35,573 bases of DNA, taken from assembly GCF_013362995.1 (NCBI RefSeq), contig NZ_JABWDV010000076.1:1-35573 (forward strand). The letters are read 5' to 3'. This document shows positions 6,421 to 13,658 of this stretch, in pieces; within the stretch, counting starts at the first letter, position 1, and each line of letters opens with the position of its first letter. Position numbers and translations under genes: made by a program. A model generated the notes under the pieces. That model was not told where the DNA came from. It made no database searches and worked only from the letters and a program-made list of their open reading frames with translations. The DNA is from Streptomyces sp. TRM64462 (GTDB lineage Bacteria > Actinomycetota > Actinomycetes > Streptomycetales > Streptomycetaceae).

Positions 6421-9342
6421 TCACGTGACCGCGCGCCGTGCCACGGCGCCGCGCGACCGGGTCAGCAGGGCGGCGAGGAGCGCGGCACCCAGCGGTACGG
6501 CGACCAGCAGCGCGCCGAACGTCTCCCACGGCAGGACGATCGGCACGTGCGGGAGGTCCGCCGACCCGGCCCAGCCGCCGTCGCGGGCCTCCTCGTACCA
6601 GCGCATCGCCTCGCGCCGCTCCGTCAGCCGCAGCCCGATCGCAGGGAGGACGCCCGCCGCGGATCCGAGCAGCACCCCCATGACGGCGACCACGCCGCAC
6701 TGGAACCCGCTGAGGGTACGCCGCACCCGGGGCGGCGCGCCGACCGCGGCCAGCGTCTTGAGGTCGGCCTCCGCGTCGGCCTGGGCGAGACCGGTGGCGA
6801 TCCCGGCGGCGCCGATGGTGATCAGGCCGGCGAACACGGCGAGCGCGAGCAGCACGATGCCGTACTCGCTGACGTACCCCTCCTCGATGTGGAGCTGGAC
6901 GTCCGCGCCCGTCTTGGCCAGTTCGTCGTCGAGCCGCTGCCGCTGCTCGCTGCTCGGCGGATGACCGGTCGTGTAGTACGAGCCGATCGGCACCGTGGTG
7001 AGGCCGGCGGCCTTCGCGGTGTCCGGGCTGATGAGGCCGCTGATGCCGTACGACGTGACGTCGTCGCCCACCTGGTACGCGGGGAAGGTCTTCACCTCAC
7101 CGCCCGGGTCCTGGCCCTTCGCGGCGGCCTCGTCGGCCTTCTCCGTGTCGGTGATCAGCCGGAGCGACACCTTGCCGGCCGCGTCGACGTGCGTCTTGCG
7201 GAAGGAGACGAAGCCGCCGTCGGCGAGGGCCTTCGCGGCGGCGTGGTCGTCGACGCCGAGGACCTTCAGCAGGTTCGCGTCCGCGATGAGCACGCCGTTG
7301 TCGGTGGCCATGGAGCCGTTCCGCTCAGTGGCGCAGCGCCAGTCCTCGGACAGTTTGCGGCGCTCCTCGACGCTGTACTTCTCGGCGGGGTCGGAGCCGT
7401 CGGGCGTGGTCGCCCAGAGCGGGCACTCGTTCGCCTTCGGTATGACGAGCTCGGCGCGGCCGCAGCCGTCGCCGCCCTCCCACGGCCGGCAGCTCGGCTT
7501 GCCGACCGCGATGCGGGCGACATCGGCCCGTACGTCGACCGGGAGGTGCTTCCGGACGGCTTCCCGGATGGCGGGGACGTCCCGGCCGCCGTCCTCGGCG
7601 ACCAGCGCGCTGACCGCCCCGTGCGGGAGCTGGGCCACGTAATCCGCGCGCTCCTGGGCGTCTCGGCTCGCCGTGTACGTGGAGACGGCGACCGTCCCGG
7701 CGACGGCGGCGAGCACGGCGGCCACGGCGGGCGCCGTACGGCCCCGGTTGCGCACGGCGTCCCGCAGCGCGAGGCGCGGCGAAAGCGGCAGCCAGCGGCC
7801 CGCGCGCCCGAACAGGCCCACCAGCATCGGCGTCATGGCGACGACGCCCAGTTCGGCGAGGGCGCTGCCGCCCGCCACGATGATGAACTGGTCGCTGAAC
7901 AGCGAGCCGTACAGGGCGATAGCGGCGCCGCCCAGCGCGGCCACGAGACCGATGACGGGCAGGACGCGGTTGGCCTTGCGCACGCCGCGCCGGCCGGTGA
8001 GCGAGGCCAGGACGGTCTCGCGGGACGCGGTGATCGCGGGCACGATCGCGGCGAGCAGCCCGGTGAGCACGGCGAGGAGGCCGATGCCGAGCAGCTCCAG
8101 CGGCCGCACGTCGAACGACCCGAACCGCTGGCCGATGACGTCCTCCAGGACCGGCTGCAGCGCGAAGGTCAGGACGAGGCCGAGCAGCGTTCCCGCCACG
8201 GCGGCCGCGGCGCCGATGACCAGGCCGCCGGCCAGGACGATCGAGCGGATGTGGCGGCGGTCGCCGCCGTTGGCGCCCACCAGGCCGAGCTGGCGGCGGG
8301 AGCGCCGGGCTCCGACGGCGAAGGCGGGGCCGGCGAGCAGGCAGATCTCCAGCATGGCGAGGCCGACGACGGTCGCGGCGGCCACCAGAGCGGCCCGTTC
8401 GGCGCCCGGGCTCTCCGCGAAGGAGCCCCAGCCGTCCCGCTGGAAGAGCGGCACGTCCGACGTGGCGGGCGGGTCGATCAGGACGGCGCGGGAGACGACG
8501 TGGACGCCCTTGGCGTTGGCCTCCTGGACCATGTTCCACGTGAAACCATCACCCGCTGAGCCGGTGGAGCCGGTGGAGCCGGTGGCCGAGCCCGCCGCGC
8601 CGGCCGCTCCGCCGCCGAGCTGCACGAGGTGGGTCGTGGAGGTGTCGCCGCCCGCCAGTCCGGCGGCTCCGAGTGCCTTGCCGAGCGGCTTCAGGAGCGC
8701 GCCGGGCAGGACGTTGACCTGGACGGCCTTGAGGTCGTCGGGCAGCTCGTACACGCCGGTGACCGTGTACTCGCGGTCGAGGCCGCGCGCGGCGAGCGTC
8801 GAGCCGACCTTCAGGCCGCTGTTCTCCAGGAACCGCGCGGAGACGGCGACCTCGTCGTCCTTCTGCGGGAACCGCCCGTCCAGGAGGGCCATGATGCCCC
8901 GGGCGACCGGGTCGGCCGCCTTCAGCTCGCGGACCTCCGCCTGGAGCAGCCCGTGTGCGGTGCGCAGCTTCGCGTAGCCCGTGGTGTCCGTCAGGGTGGT
9001 CGCCCCGGCCGGGAACGCCTTGGTGACGTCGGTCCCGCCGTCGGGCCACGGCTCGTCGCCGGTGTCCTTGGCCGGCGTGTACATCTGGCCGTCCGGGGAC
9101 TGGTGGATGGCGGCGCCGCCCATGCCGGGGTCCATCAGACGGGCGTCGGCGGCGCCGAGCAGACGGCTCGCCTTCTCCTGTGGGGACAGCTCGGCGCTGC
9201 GCAGGGTCAGGTCGGCGGCGCTCACGCCCAGGATGGGCAGCGCGATCATGGCGAGGACGAGGAAGCTGCGGCCCTTGAAGCGCCAGGCGTCGCGGCGGGC
9301 GATCCGCACCGCGGCGCGCCAGGAGTGGAACCAGTTCTTCAC
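6421..9342 (-). CDS. FtsX-like ABC transporter permease
   Basis: This 973-aa integral membrane protein has the layout of large MacB/FtsX-type permeases with duplicated FtsX domains. An N-terminal membrane segment (about residues 28-46) precedes a large extracytoplasmic domain. A cluster of membrane helices follows around residues 310-480, then a second extracytoplasmic domain, and the last three helices from about residue 850. A Gly/Ser/Thr-rich repeat (GSTGSTGSAG) lies in the first external domain. The start GTG at 9342 overlaps the stop of the ATPase gene (GTGA), so the pair is co-translated. The substrate is unknown; PadR-controlled ABC pairs of this type are commonly drug or lipid/peptide exporters. 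A parS-like sequence lies inside the gene at 8533. Confidence 0.85.
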   Translation of the reverse strand: MKNWFHSWRAAVRIARRDAWRFKGRSFLVLAMIALPILGVSAADLTLRSAELSPQEKASRLLGAADARLMDPGMGGAAIHQSPDGQMYTPAKDTGDEPWPDGGTDVTKAFPAGATTLTDTTGYAKLRTAHGLLQAEVRELKAADPVARGIMALLDGRFPQKDDEVAVSARFLENSGLKVGSTLAARGLDREYTVTGVYELPDDLKAVQVNVLPGALLKPLGKALGAAGLAGGDTSTTHLVQLGGGAAGAAGSATGSTGSTGSAGDGFTWNMVQEANAKGVHVVSRAVLIDPPATSDVPLFQRDGWGSFAESPGAERAALVAAATVVGLAMLEICLLAGPAFAVGARRSRRQLGLVGANGGDRRHIRSIVLAGGLVIGAAAAVAGTLLGLVLTFALQPVLEDVIGQRFGSFDVRPLELLGIGLLAVLTGLLAAIVPAITASRETVLASLTGRRGVRKANRVLPVIGLVAALGGAAIALYGSLFSDQFIIVAGGSALAELGVVAMTPMLVGLFGRAGRWLPLSPRLALRDAVRNRGRTAPAVAAVLAAVAGTVAVSTYTASRDAQERADYVAQLPHGAVSALVAEDGGRDVPAIREAVRKHLPVDVRADVARIAVGKPSCRPWEGGDGCGRAELVIPKANECPLWATTPDGSDPAEKYSVEERRKLSEDWRCATERNGSMATDNGVLIADANLLKVLGVDDHAAAKALADGGFVSFRKTHVDAAGKVSLRLITDTEKADEAAAKGQDPGGEVKTFPAYQVGDDVTSYGISGLISPDTAKAAGLTTVPIGSYYTTGHPPSSEQRQRLDDELAKTGADVQLHIEEGYVSEYGIVLLALAVFAGLITIGAAGIATGLAQADAEADLKTLAAVGAPPRVRRTLSGFQCGVVAVMGVLLGSAAGVLPAIGLRLTERREAMRWYEEARDGGWAGSADLPHVPIVLPWETFGALLVAVPLGAALLAALLTRSRGAVARRAVT
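8533..8546. other. parS: near-perfect parS-like site
   Basis: GTTCCACGTGAAAC differs from the parS palindrome at a single base (C for T at the fourth position). It is inside the permease coding sequence, 5 kb from the perfect site at 3473-3486. It is probably a natural parS variant; the chance of a random 13/14 match this close to a perfect site is low. Confidence 0.6.
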
Positions 9343-10112
9343 CGCTCGCCGCCCGCCTGGCCGGAGAGGCCCGCCTGCTGCGCGAGCAGGGAGTCGGCGT
9401 CCGTGCGTACGGTCTGGTCGACGACGGCGCCGTCCCGCAGGAACACCACGCGGTCGGCCCAGGCGGCGAAGCGCGGCTCGTGCGTGACGAGGACACCGGC
9501 GGCACCGGCGTCGCAGCGGGTGCGGAGCAGGGCGAGGACGGATTCGCCGGTCTCGGAGTCGAGGGCGCCGGTCGGTTCGTCGGCGAGGACAAGGCGGCGC
9601 TCGCCGACGAGGGCGCGGGCGATGGCGACGCGCTGCTGCTGGCCGCCGGACATCTCATCGGGGAAACGGTCGGCGAGGTGGCCGAGGCCCATCTCGTCGA
9701 GCGCGGCGACGGCCTCGCCGCGGGCCTTGCGGGCGGATATGCCGTCCAGTTCGCGCGGCAGGGCGACGTTCTCGGCGGCGGTGAGGGCGGGGATGAGGTT
9801 GTAGTCCTGGAAGACGTAGCCGATGCTGCGGCGGCGCAGCGCGGCGAGGGTGCGGCGGTCGGCGGTGGTGATGTCGGTGTCCTCGACGACGACCCGGCCC
9901 GATGTGGGGATGTCCAGGCCGCCCGCGATGGTGAGGAGCGTCGACTTGCCGGAGCCGGAGGGTCCCATGACGGCGACCAGCTCGCCGGGGAAGACGTCGA
10001 GGTCGATGCCGCGCAGGGCGTGCACCTCGGTGGCCCCGGTGCCGTGGACCCGGGTCAGCTGCTGGAGTTGCAGCACGGGCCGGCGGGACGGCTGGGGCGT
10101 GGGTGATGACAT
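9339..10112 (-). CDS. ABC transporter ATP-binding protein (MacB/LolD type)
   Basis: This 257-aa ATPase has Walker A GPSGSGKST, Q-loop YVFQDYNLIP, signature MSGGQQQRVAIARAL, Walker B LVLADEPTGALD and an H-loop at LVTHEP. DEPTGALDS is typical of the FtsX-partnered LolD/MacB subfamily. The ATG at 10112 follows a G-rich Shine-Dalgarno (AAGGGGGG). Its stop overlaps the start of the permease gene, so the two form one exporter. It follows the padR gene by 125 bp on the same strand. That gap holds TGTGGCTGCGGG-type short repeats and no gene. Confidence 0.93.
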   Translation of the reverse strand: MSSPTPQPSRRPVLQLQQLTRVHGTGATEVHALRGIDLDVFPGELVAVMGPSGSGKSTLLTIAGGLDIPTSGRVVVEDTDITTADRRTLAALRRRSIGYVFQDYNLIPALTAAENVALPRELDGISARKARGEAVAALDEMGLGHLADRFPDEMSGGQQQRVAIARALVGERRLVLADEPTGALDSETGESVLALLRTRCDAGAAGVLVTHEPRFAAWADRVVFLRDGAVVDQTVRTDADSLLAQQAGLSGQAGGER

Positions 10113-10237
10113 GAAGGGGTCCCCCCTTGGCGTACGCGGGTGGGCGCGCACGGAGCGGTCGGTCGTTCGGTGATGGGTGGGTGTGGCTGCGGGCGGGTGT
10201 GGCTGCGGCTGCGGGTGTGGATGCGGGTGCGGGCGGA

Positions 10238-10885
10238 TCAGGGCGTGGCGCGCGGCCGGCCGGGATGGGTCAGTTCCTGGACGGCCGGTGCCACGGGTGG
10301 GGAGGTGATCCGTCCGTCGTCTGCCGGCGCCGATGCCGCCGAGAGACGGATGAGGCGTGCCTCGCAGTGGTCGAGCCAGCGCGCCTCGGCCTCGGTCTGG
10401 AAGATGAGCTGCTCCAGTACGAGGAGCCACGCCACGTCGTCACGTTCCCGCGCGGCATCGTCCCCGGCCTCCAGGGCGGTCAGCGCCTGGGCCTTGAGGC
10501 GGGTGTAGTCCTGCATCGCCTTCACGGTGTGGCGCCGCTGCGCCTGGATCACCGCGCGGATGTCGACGCCGGGCGCCCCGACCGCCATGGCGAGCTTGAT
10601 GGCCAGCTCGTCCCGCGCCGGGCTGGTGCGGTCGACGGGCCGCTCGAACCAGGTACGGAGCTCGGCGCGCCCCGCGTCGGTGATGACGTAGAGCGGGTGC
10701 CCCGCCGCGTCCTCACCGTCCTGGGCGACAAGGCCGTCCCGCTCCAGGCGGCTCAGGGTCGTGTAGACCTGGCCGACGTTCAGCGCCCAGGTGGCGCCGG
10801 TGCGGGACTCGAACTCCGTACGGAGCTGGGAGCCGTAGCGGGGTCCCCGTTCGAGGAGGGCCAGGAGGCCGTGGCGGATCGACAT
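10238..10885 (-). CDS. PadR-family transcriptional regulator
   Basis: This 215-aa protein has an N-terminal PadR winged helix (SIRHGLLALLERGPRYGSQLRTEFESRTG... LNVGQVYTTLSRLERDGLV) and a C-terminal helical dimerisation region of the long, Vir-like type (about residues 90-190). PadR proteins usually repress a neighbouring efflux system and release DNA on binding a small molecule. The start ATG at 10885 was chosen because it begins the winged helix and lies in an operator-like palindrome. An upstream in-frame start would run through that palindrome. No Shine-Dalgarno precedes it, so the mRNA may be leaderless. It heads the unit with the ABC ATPase and permease, so it is the likely repressor of that exporter and of itself. 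Confidence 0.88.
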   Translation of the reverse strand: MSIRHGLLALLERGPRYGSQLRTEFESRTGATWALNVGQVYTTLSRLERDGLVAQDGEDAAGHPLYVITDAGRAELRTWFERPVDRTSPARDELAIKLAMAVGAPGVDIRAVIQAQRRHTVKAMQDYTRLKAQALTALEAGDDAARERDDVAWLLVLEQLIFQTEAEARWLDHCEARLIRLSAASAPADDGRITSPPVAPAVQELTHPGRPRATP

Positions 10886-10907
10886 ACTCAGTATGTATAC
10901 CGAGTAT
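10884..10907. promoter_or_regulatory. PadR operator candidate over the padR start
   Basis: An AT-rich imperfect palindrome is flanked by ATACTC (10884-10889) and GAGTAT (10902-10907), with GTAT/ATAC in the middle; 20 of 24 positions are symmetric. It stands out from the GC-rich surroundings, covers the padR start codon and contains TATAC, which could be a -10 element. PadR proteins bind this kind of AT-rich dyad, so autoregulation is likely. Confidence 0.65.
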
Positions 10908-10969
10908 GCCGAGGGGGACAACCGACTCGGGACTGATCGCGGAGGTCCCCCTTGAGAGGGACGGGCCGC

Positions 10970-11635
10970 TCAGCGGCGGCGCAGCCGGAGGCCGAGGAAG
11001 CCGATGCCGAGGCCCATCAGCGCGAGCCCGACGCCGAGCGTGAGAACGGGAACCCGCCGGTCAGCGACGGCCCCGGTGGCCTGCGGGCCGGACCGCCACG
11101 TGTCGGCGGACGGCGTGGGCCGGCGGAGAACGGCCGCCGGGGAGTCCACCTCGGGTACGGCCTCCAGCGCCGGGCCCTCGCGGTCGCGGCGCCATGGGAC
11201 TGTTGCCGTTTCGGTACGAGCGGAGTCCGAAGGGACGGGTGAGACGGAGGCCGACGGGGTGACGGAGACCGACGGGATCCGCCACGGGACCTTGGTGCGC
11301 CCCGGCCGCGTACGCCCCGCCCCGGCGGGCCGCCCGGCCAGCGACGGCCCCGGCGAGAACGTCGCCGTCGGCCCGGAGGGCGACGGCCCGGGCGAAGCCG
11401 AGCCGCTGGGCCCCGGCCCCCCGGACATCGAAGCCTCCGGGGAAGCCCCGCTCCCGCCGCCGCCCGTGCCCGTGGGCTCGGGCGGTCCGGCACTCCCACC
11501 GGCGGAGGCGCTCGCCCCCGGGGGGCCGGGGCTCTCCTCGCCGTACGCGAGGGGCATCGGACCGGCGGACAGCGCGGCCGCGAGCAGCACCGTGGGCACC
11601 GCGCGGCGGCCTCGACGAGCGAGGGCTGCAGTCAT
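10970..11635 (-). CDS. secreted low-complexity protein with a C-terminal membrane anchor
   Basis: This 221-aa protein has no family I recognise. Residues 1-32 look like a Sec signal peptide (ARRGRRAVPTVLLAAALSAG... LAYG). About 33-185 is Pro/Ser/Gly/Thr-rich and probably disordered wall-spanning sequence. The C-terminus is a single membrane helix (VPVLTLGVGLALMGLGIGFLGL) ending in basic LRRR, typical of proteins anchored at the outer face of the membrane; there is no LPxTG motif. The ATG at 11635 is preceded by AGGAGG at 8 nt, which decides it over an upstream in-frame ATG at 11665. It lies downstream of the kinase gene on the same strand and could be co-expressed with it. No function can be assigned. 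Confidence 0.72.
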   Translation of the reverse strand: MTAALARRGRRAVPTVLLAAALSAGPMPLAYGEESPGPPGASASAGGSAGPPEPTGTGGGGSGASPEASMSGGPGPSGSASPGPSPSGPTATFSPGPSLAGRPAGAGRTRPGRTKVPWRIPSVSVTPSASVSPVPSDSARTETATVPWRRDREGPALEAVPEVDSPAAVLRRPTPSADTWRSGPQATGAVADRRVPVLTLGVGLALMGLGIGFLGLRLRRR

Positions 11636-11685
11636 CGGTGACGCCTCCTGTGACGAGCTGCGCATGAGGACGAGCACAGCGTCAC

Positions 11686-11706
11686 ATGCCGATCGCGCAC
11701 CGGCAT
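11686..11706 (-). terminator. weak hairpin after the kinase gene
   Basis: ATGCCG (11686-11691) and CGGCAT (11701-11706) are separated by 9 nt, between the kinase stop and the next gene on the same strand. It is short, so either a weak terminator or nothing. Confidence 0.25.
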
Positions 11707-11745
11707 CTCGGTCCCGGCTCCGTGCTTCGGTCGGGTGAGTCCGGC

Positions 11746-13407
11746 CTACTGGGGCGCGTGACCGGTGGAGATCTCCAGGGTGAACTCGGCCCCGTCCTCG
11801 GTGATCTCGGTGCCCTTCGGCGGGTACTGCGTGAGGACCGTGCCGTCGCCGTAGGTGGCCTCGTCGATGCGGACCTCCTTGGTGATCTTCCAGCCGGCGG
11901 CCTGGATGCAGGCCCGCACCGAGTTGATGTTCTTGTACGTGAAGTCGGGCGCCTTGAACTTGTCCGGGTCGCTGCCTTCCGACGGCTCCGTGCACTTCTT
12001 GGTGTCGATCGTCTTGCCCAGGTCAGGGCCCTTGTACGTGCCCTCGGAGCCCACGCTCGCCGACGCCGACGTCCCCCCGCCGGCCGCCTGGCCGCCCGCG
12101 CCGCCGGGGTCGTCCTCCTTGTTGAGGGCGACCGCCGTGATCACGCCGCCGACGGCGATCAGGGCGACCACGATGGCGCCGACGATGAGCGGCATGTTCC
12201 GGCGGCCGCCGCTGCCCGCCGGCGTGTACGGGGCCGGGGCCGGGGTCTGGTACGCGGGACCGGGCGCCGGGCTCGGAGCCGGGGCCTGGTGCGGGTAGCC
12301 GTACGTCGCCGGGGCGGGCGCCGGGGTCGGCGCCGGGGTCGGGGCGCCGTACGGGCCCGGGGCCGGAGTCGGGGGCTGGTACGGGGTCTGGACGTGCTGC
12401 GGCGGCGCCGGCGTCGAGTGGTCCACCGGCGGGAACACCGCCGAGCCCACGCCCGCCCCGCTGTTCGACGGCGCGCCCGGCACGATCACCGGCGCACCGG
12501 TCTGCCCCGCCGACAGCACCCGCAGACACTCGTCCCGCATGGCGGCGGCGCTCGGGAAGCGCTCGTTCGGGTTCTTCTTCAGCGCCCGCGCCACCAGCGC
12601 GTCCATCGCGGGCGTCACGGACCGGTTGATGGAGGACGGCGCGACCGGCTCCTCCTGGACGTGTGCGTACGCGATGGCCAGCGGCGAGTCCGCGTCGAAC
12701 GGGATCCGCCCGGTCAGCAGCTGGAAGAGCATGATGCCGACGGAGTACAGGTCCGAGCGGGCGTCCACGCCCCGGCCCAGGGCCTGCTCGGGCGACAGGT
12801 ACTGCGGGGTGCCGACCACCATGCCGGTCTGCGTCATCGACGTGACGCCCGACTGCATGGCGCGCGCGATGCCGAAGTCCATGACCTTCACGACACCGCG
12901 CTTGGTCATCATCACGTTGCCCGGCTTGATGTCCCGGTGGACCAGGCCCATCTCGTGGCTGGTCTCCAGGGCGGCCAGCACGTCGGCCGTCACCTTCAGG
13001 GCCTTCTCGGCGGGCATGGCCCCGTACTGCTGGATGTCCGCCGCCAGCGCCGAGCCGAGCGGCTGGCCCTCCACGTACTCCATGACGATGTACGGCATGA
13101 CGCCGCCGTCGCCCATCGAGGGGTCGTTGAACGTGACCGTGTCCTCGCCGGTGTCGAACACCGACACGATGTTGGTGTGCTGCAGCTTCGCGACCGCCTG
13201 CGCCTCGCGCCGGAACCGCTCGCGGAACGACTGTTCCCGGCCGAGTTCCGAGTGCAGCGTCTTGATGGCGACCTGGCGGTCCAGCGCGCTGTCGTACGCC
13301 AGGTACACCGAGGCCATGCCGCCCTCGCCGAGCAGGTCGCGAAGCTGGTACCGGCCGTTCGCCACCGACCCGCCGGCATAGCGGCCGTGTGCGCCGTCCT
13401 GGCTCAT
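11746..13407 (-). CDS. Ser/Thr protein kinase, receptor type, with a C-terminal PASTA domain
   Basis: This 553-aa membrane kinase has a Hanks-type catalytic domain at about residues 20-290: glycine loop GEGGMASVY, Lys49 in VAIK, catalytic loop HRDIKPGN (Asp159), DFG at 177-179, and an activation loop with Ser/Thr sites SMTQTGMVVGTPQY. A Pro/Ala/Gln-rich juxtamembrane segment follows (about 305-400), then one transmembrane helix (about 405-427) and an external region with a single PASTA-like domain (about 470-547, PDFTYKNINSVRACIQAAGWKI). PASTA kinases sense cell-wall fragments; here only one repeat is present, fewer than in the PknB/PrkC type. The start is ATG at 13407 with GGGGGAAG upstream. 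It is divergent from a paralogous kinase at 13659. Confidence 0.93.
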   Translation of the reverse strand: MSQDGAHGRYAGGSVANGRYQLRDLLGEGGMASVYLAYDSALDRQVAIKTLHSELGREQSFRERFRREAQAVAKLQHTNIVSVFDTGEDTVTFNDPSMGDGGVMPYIVMEYVEGQPLGSALAADIQQYGAMPAEKALKVTADVLAALETSHEMGLVHRDIKPGNVMMTKRGVVKVMDFGIARAMQSGVTSMTQTGMVVGTPQYLSPEQALGRGVDARSDLYSVGIMLFQLLTGRIPFDADSPLAIAYAHVQEEPVAPSSINRSVTPAMDALVARALKKNPNERFPSAAAMRDECLRVLSAGQTGAPVIVPGAPSNSGAGVGSAVFPPVDHSTPAPPQHVQTPYQPPTPAPGPYGAPTPAPTPAPAPATYGYPHQAPAPSPAPGPAYQTPAPAPYTPAGSGGRRNMPLIVGAIVVALIAVGGVITAVALNKEDDPGGAGGQAAGGGTSASASVGSEGTYKGPDLGKTIDTKKCTEPSEGSDPDKFKAPDFTYKNINSVRACIQAAGWKITKEVRIDEATYGDGTVLTQYPPKGTEITEDGAEFTLEISTGHAPQ

Positions 13408-13658
13408 CTCTGCTTCCCCCTACACGACCCGTATGCGCGCTGTACGCGCGCGCGTGACCGCGGTGATCCGGATGTACGCGCCAAGTCTGCCCGAGGCCTC
13501 CGACAAATCAAGCCAGGTGCCCGTTCCGTGACCGTACGCACAAGAAGCGTCTCGCAAGCGTTACGCGACGGGCATGGAATTTGCACAGGTGTACGTGGAA
13601 CGGGTTTGATGGCCCGTCCATCCCGAACCGGCTCGTCGCGCGGAGGCTGTAGCGTGAC
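13408..13658. promoter_or_regulatory. divergent promoter region of the two kinase genes
   Basis: This is 251 bp without a gene between two divergent kinase starts. It is less GC-rich than the coding DNA (for example GACAAATCAAG and GGAATTTGCACAGG). A possible promoter for the rightward kinase is TTGCAC followed 18 bp later by TTTGAT, but the -10 is poor. The Shine-Dalgarno GGAGG of the rightward kinase lies at 13642-13646. Confidence 0.4.

Noticed and set aside
6307..8559. Plus-strand open frame of 750 codons opposite the permease
   Set aside because: The minus-strand permease has clear membrane helices and coupling to the ATPase; the plus-strand product is Arg/Gly/His low complexity without any family.
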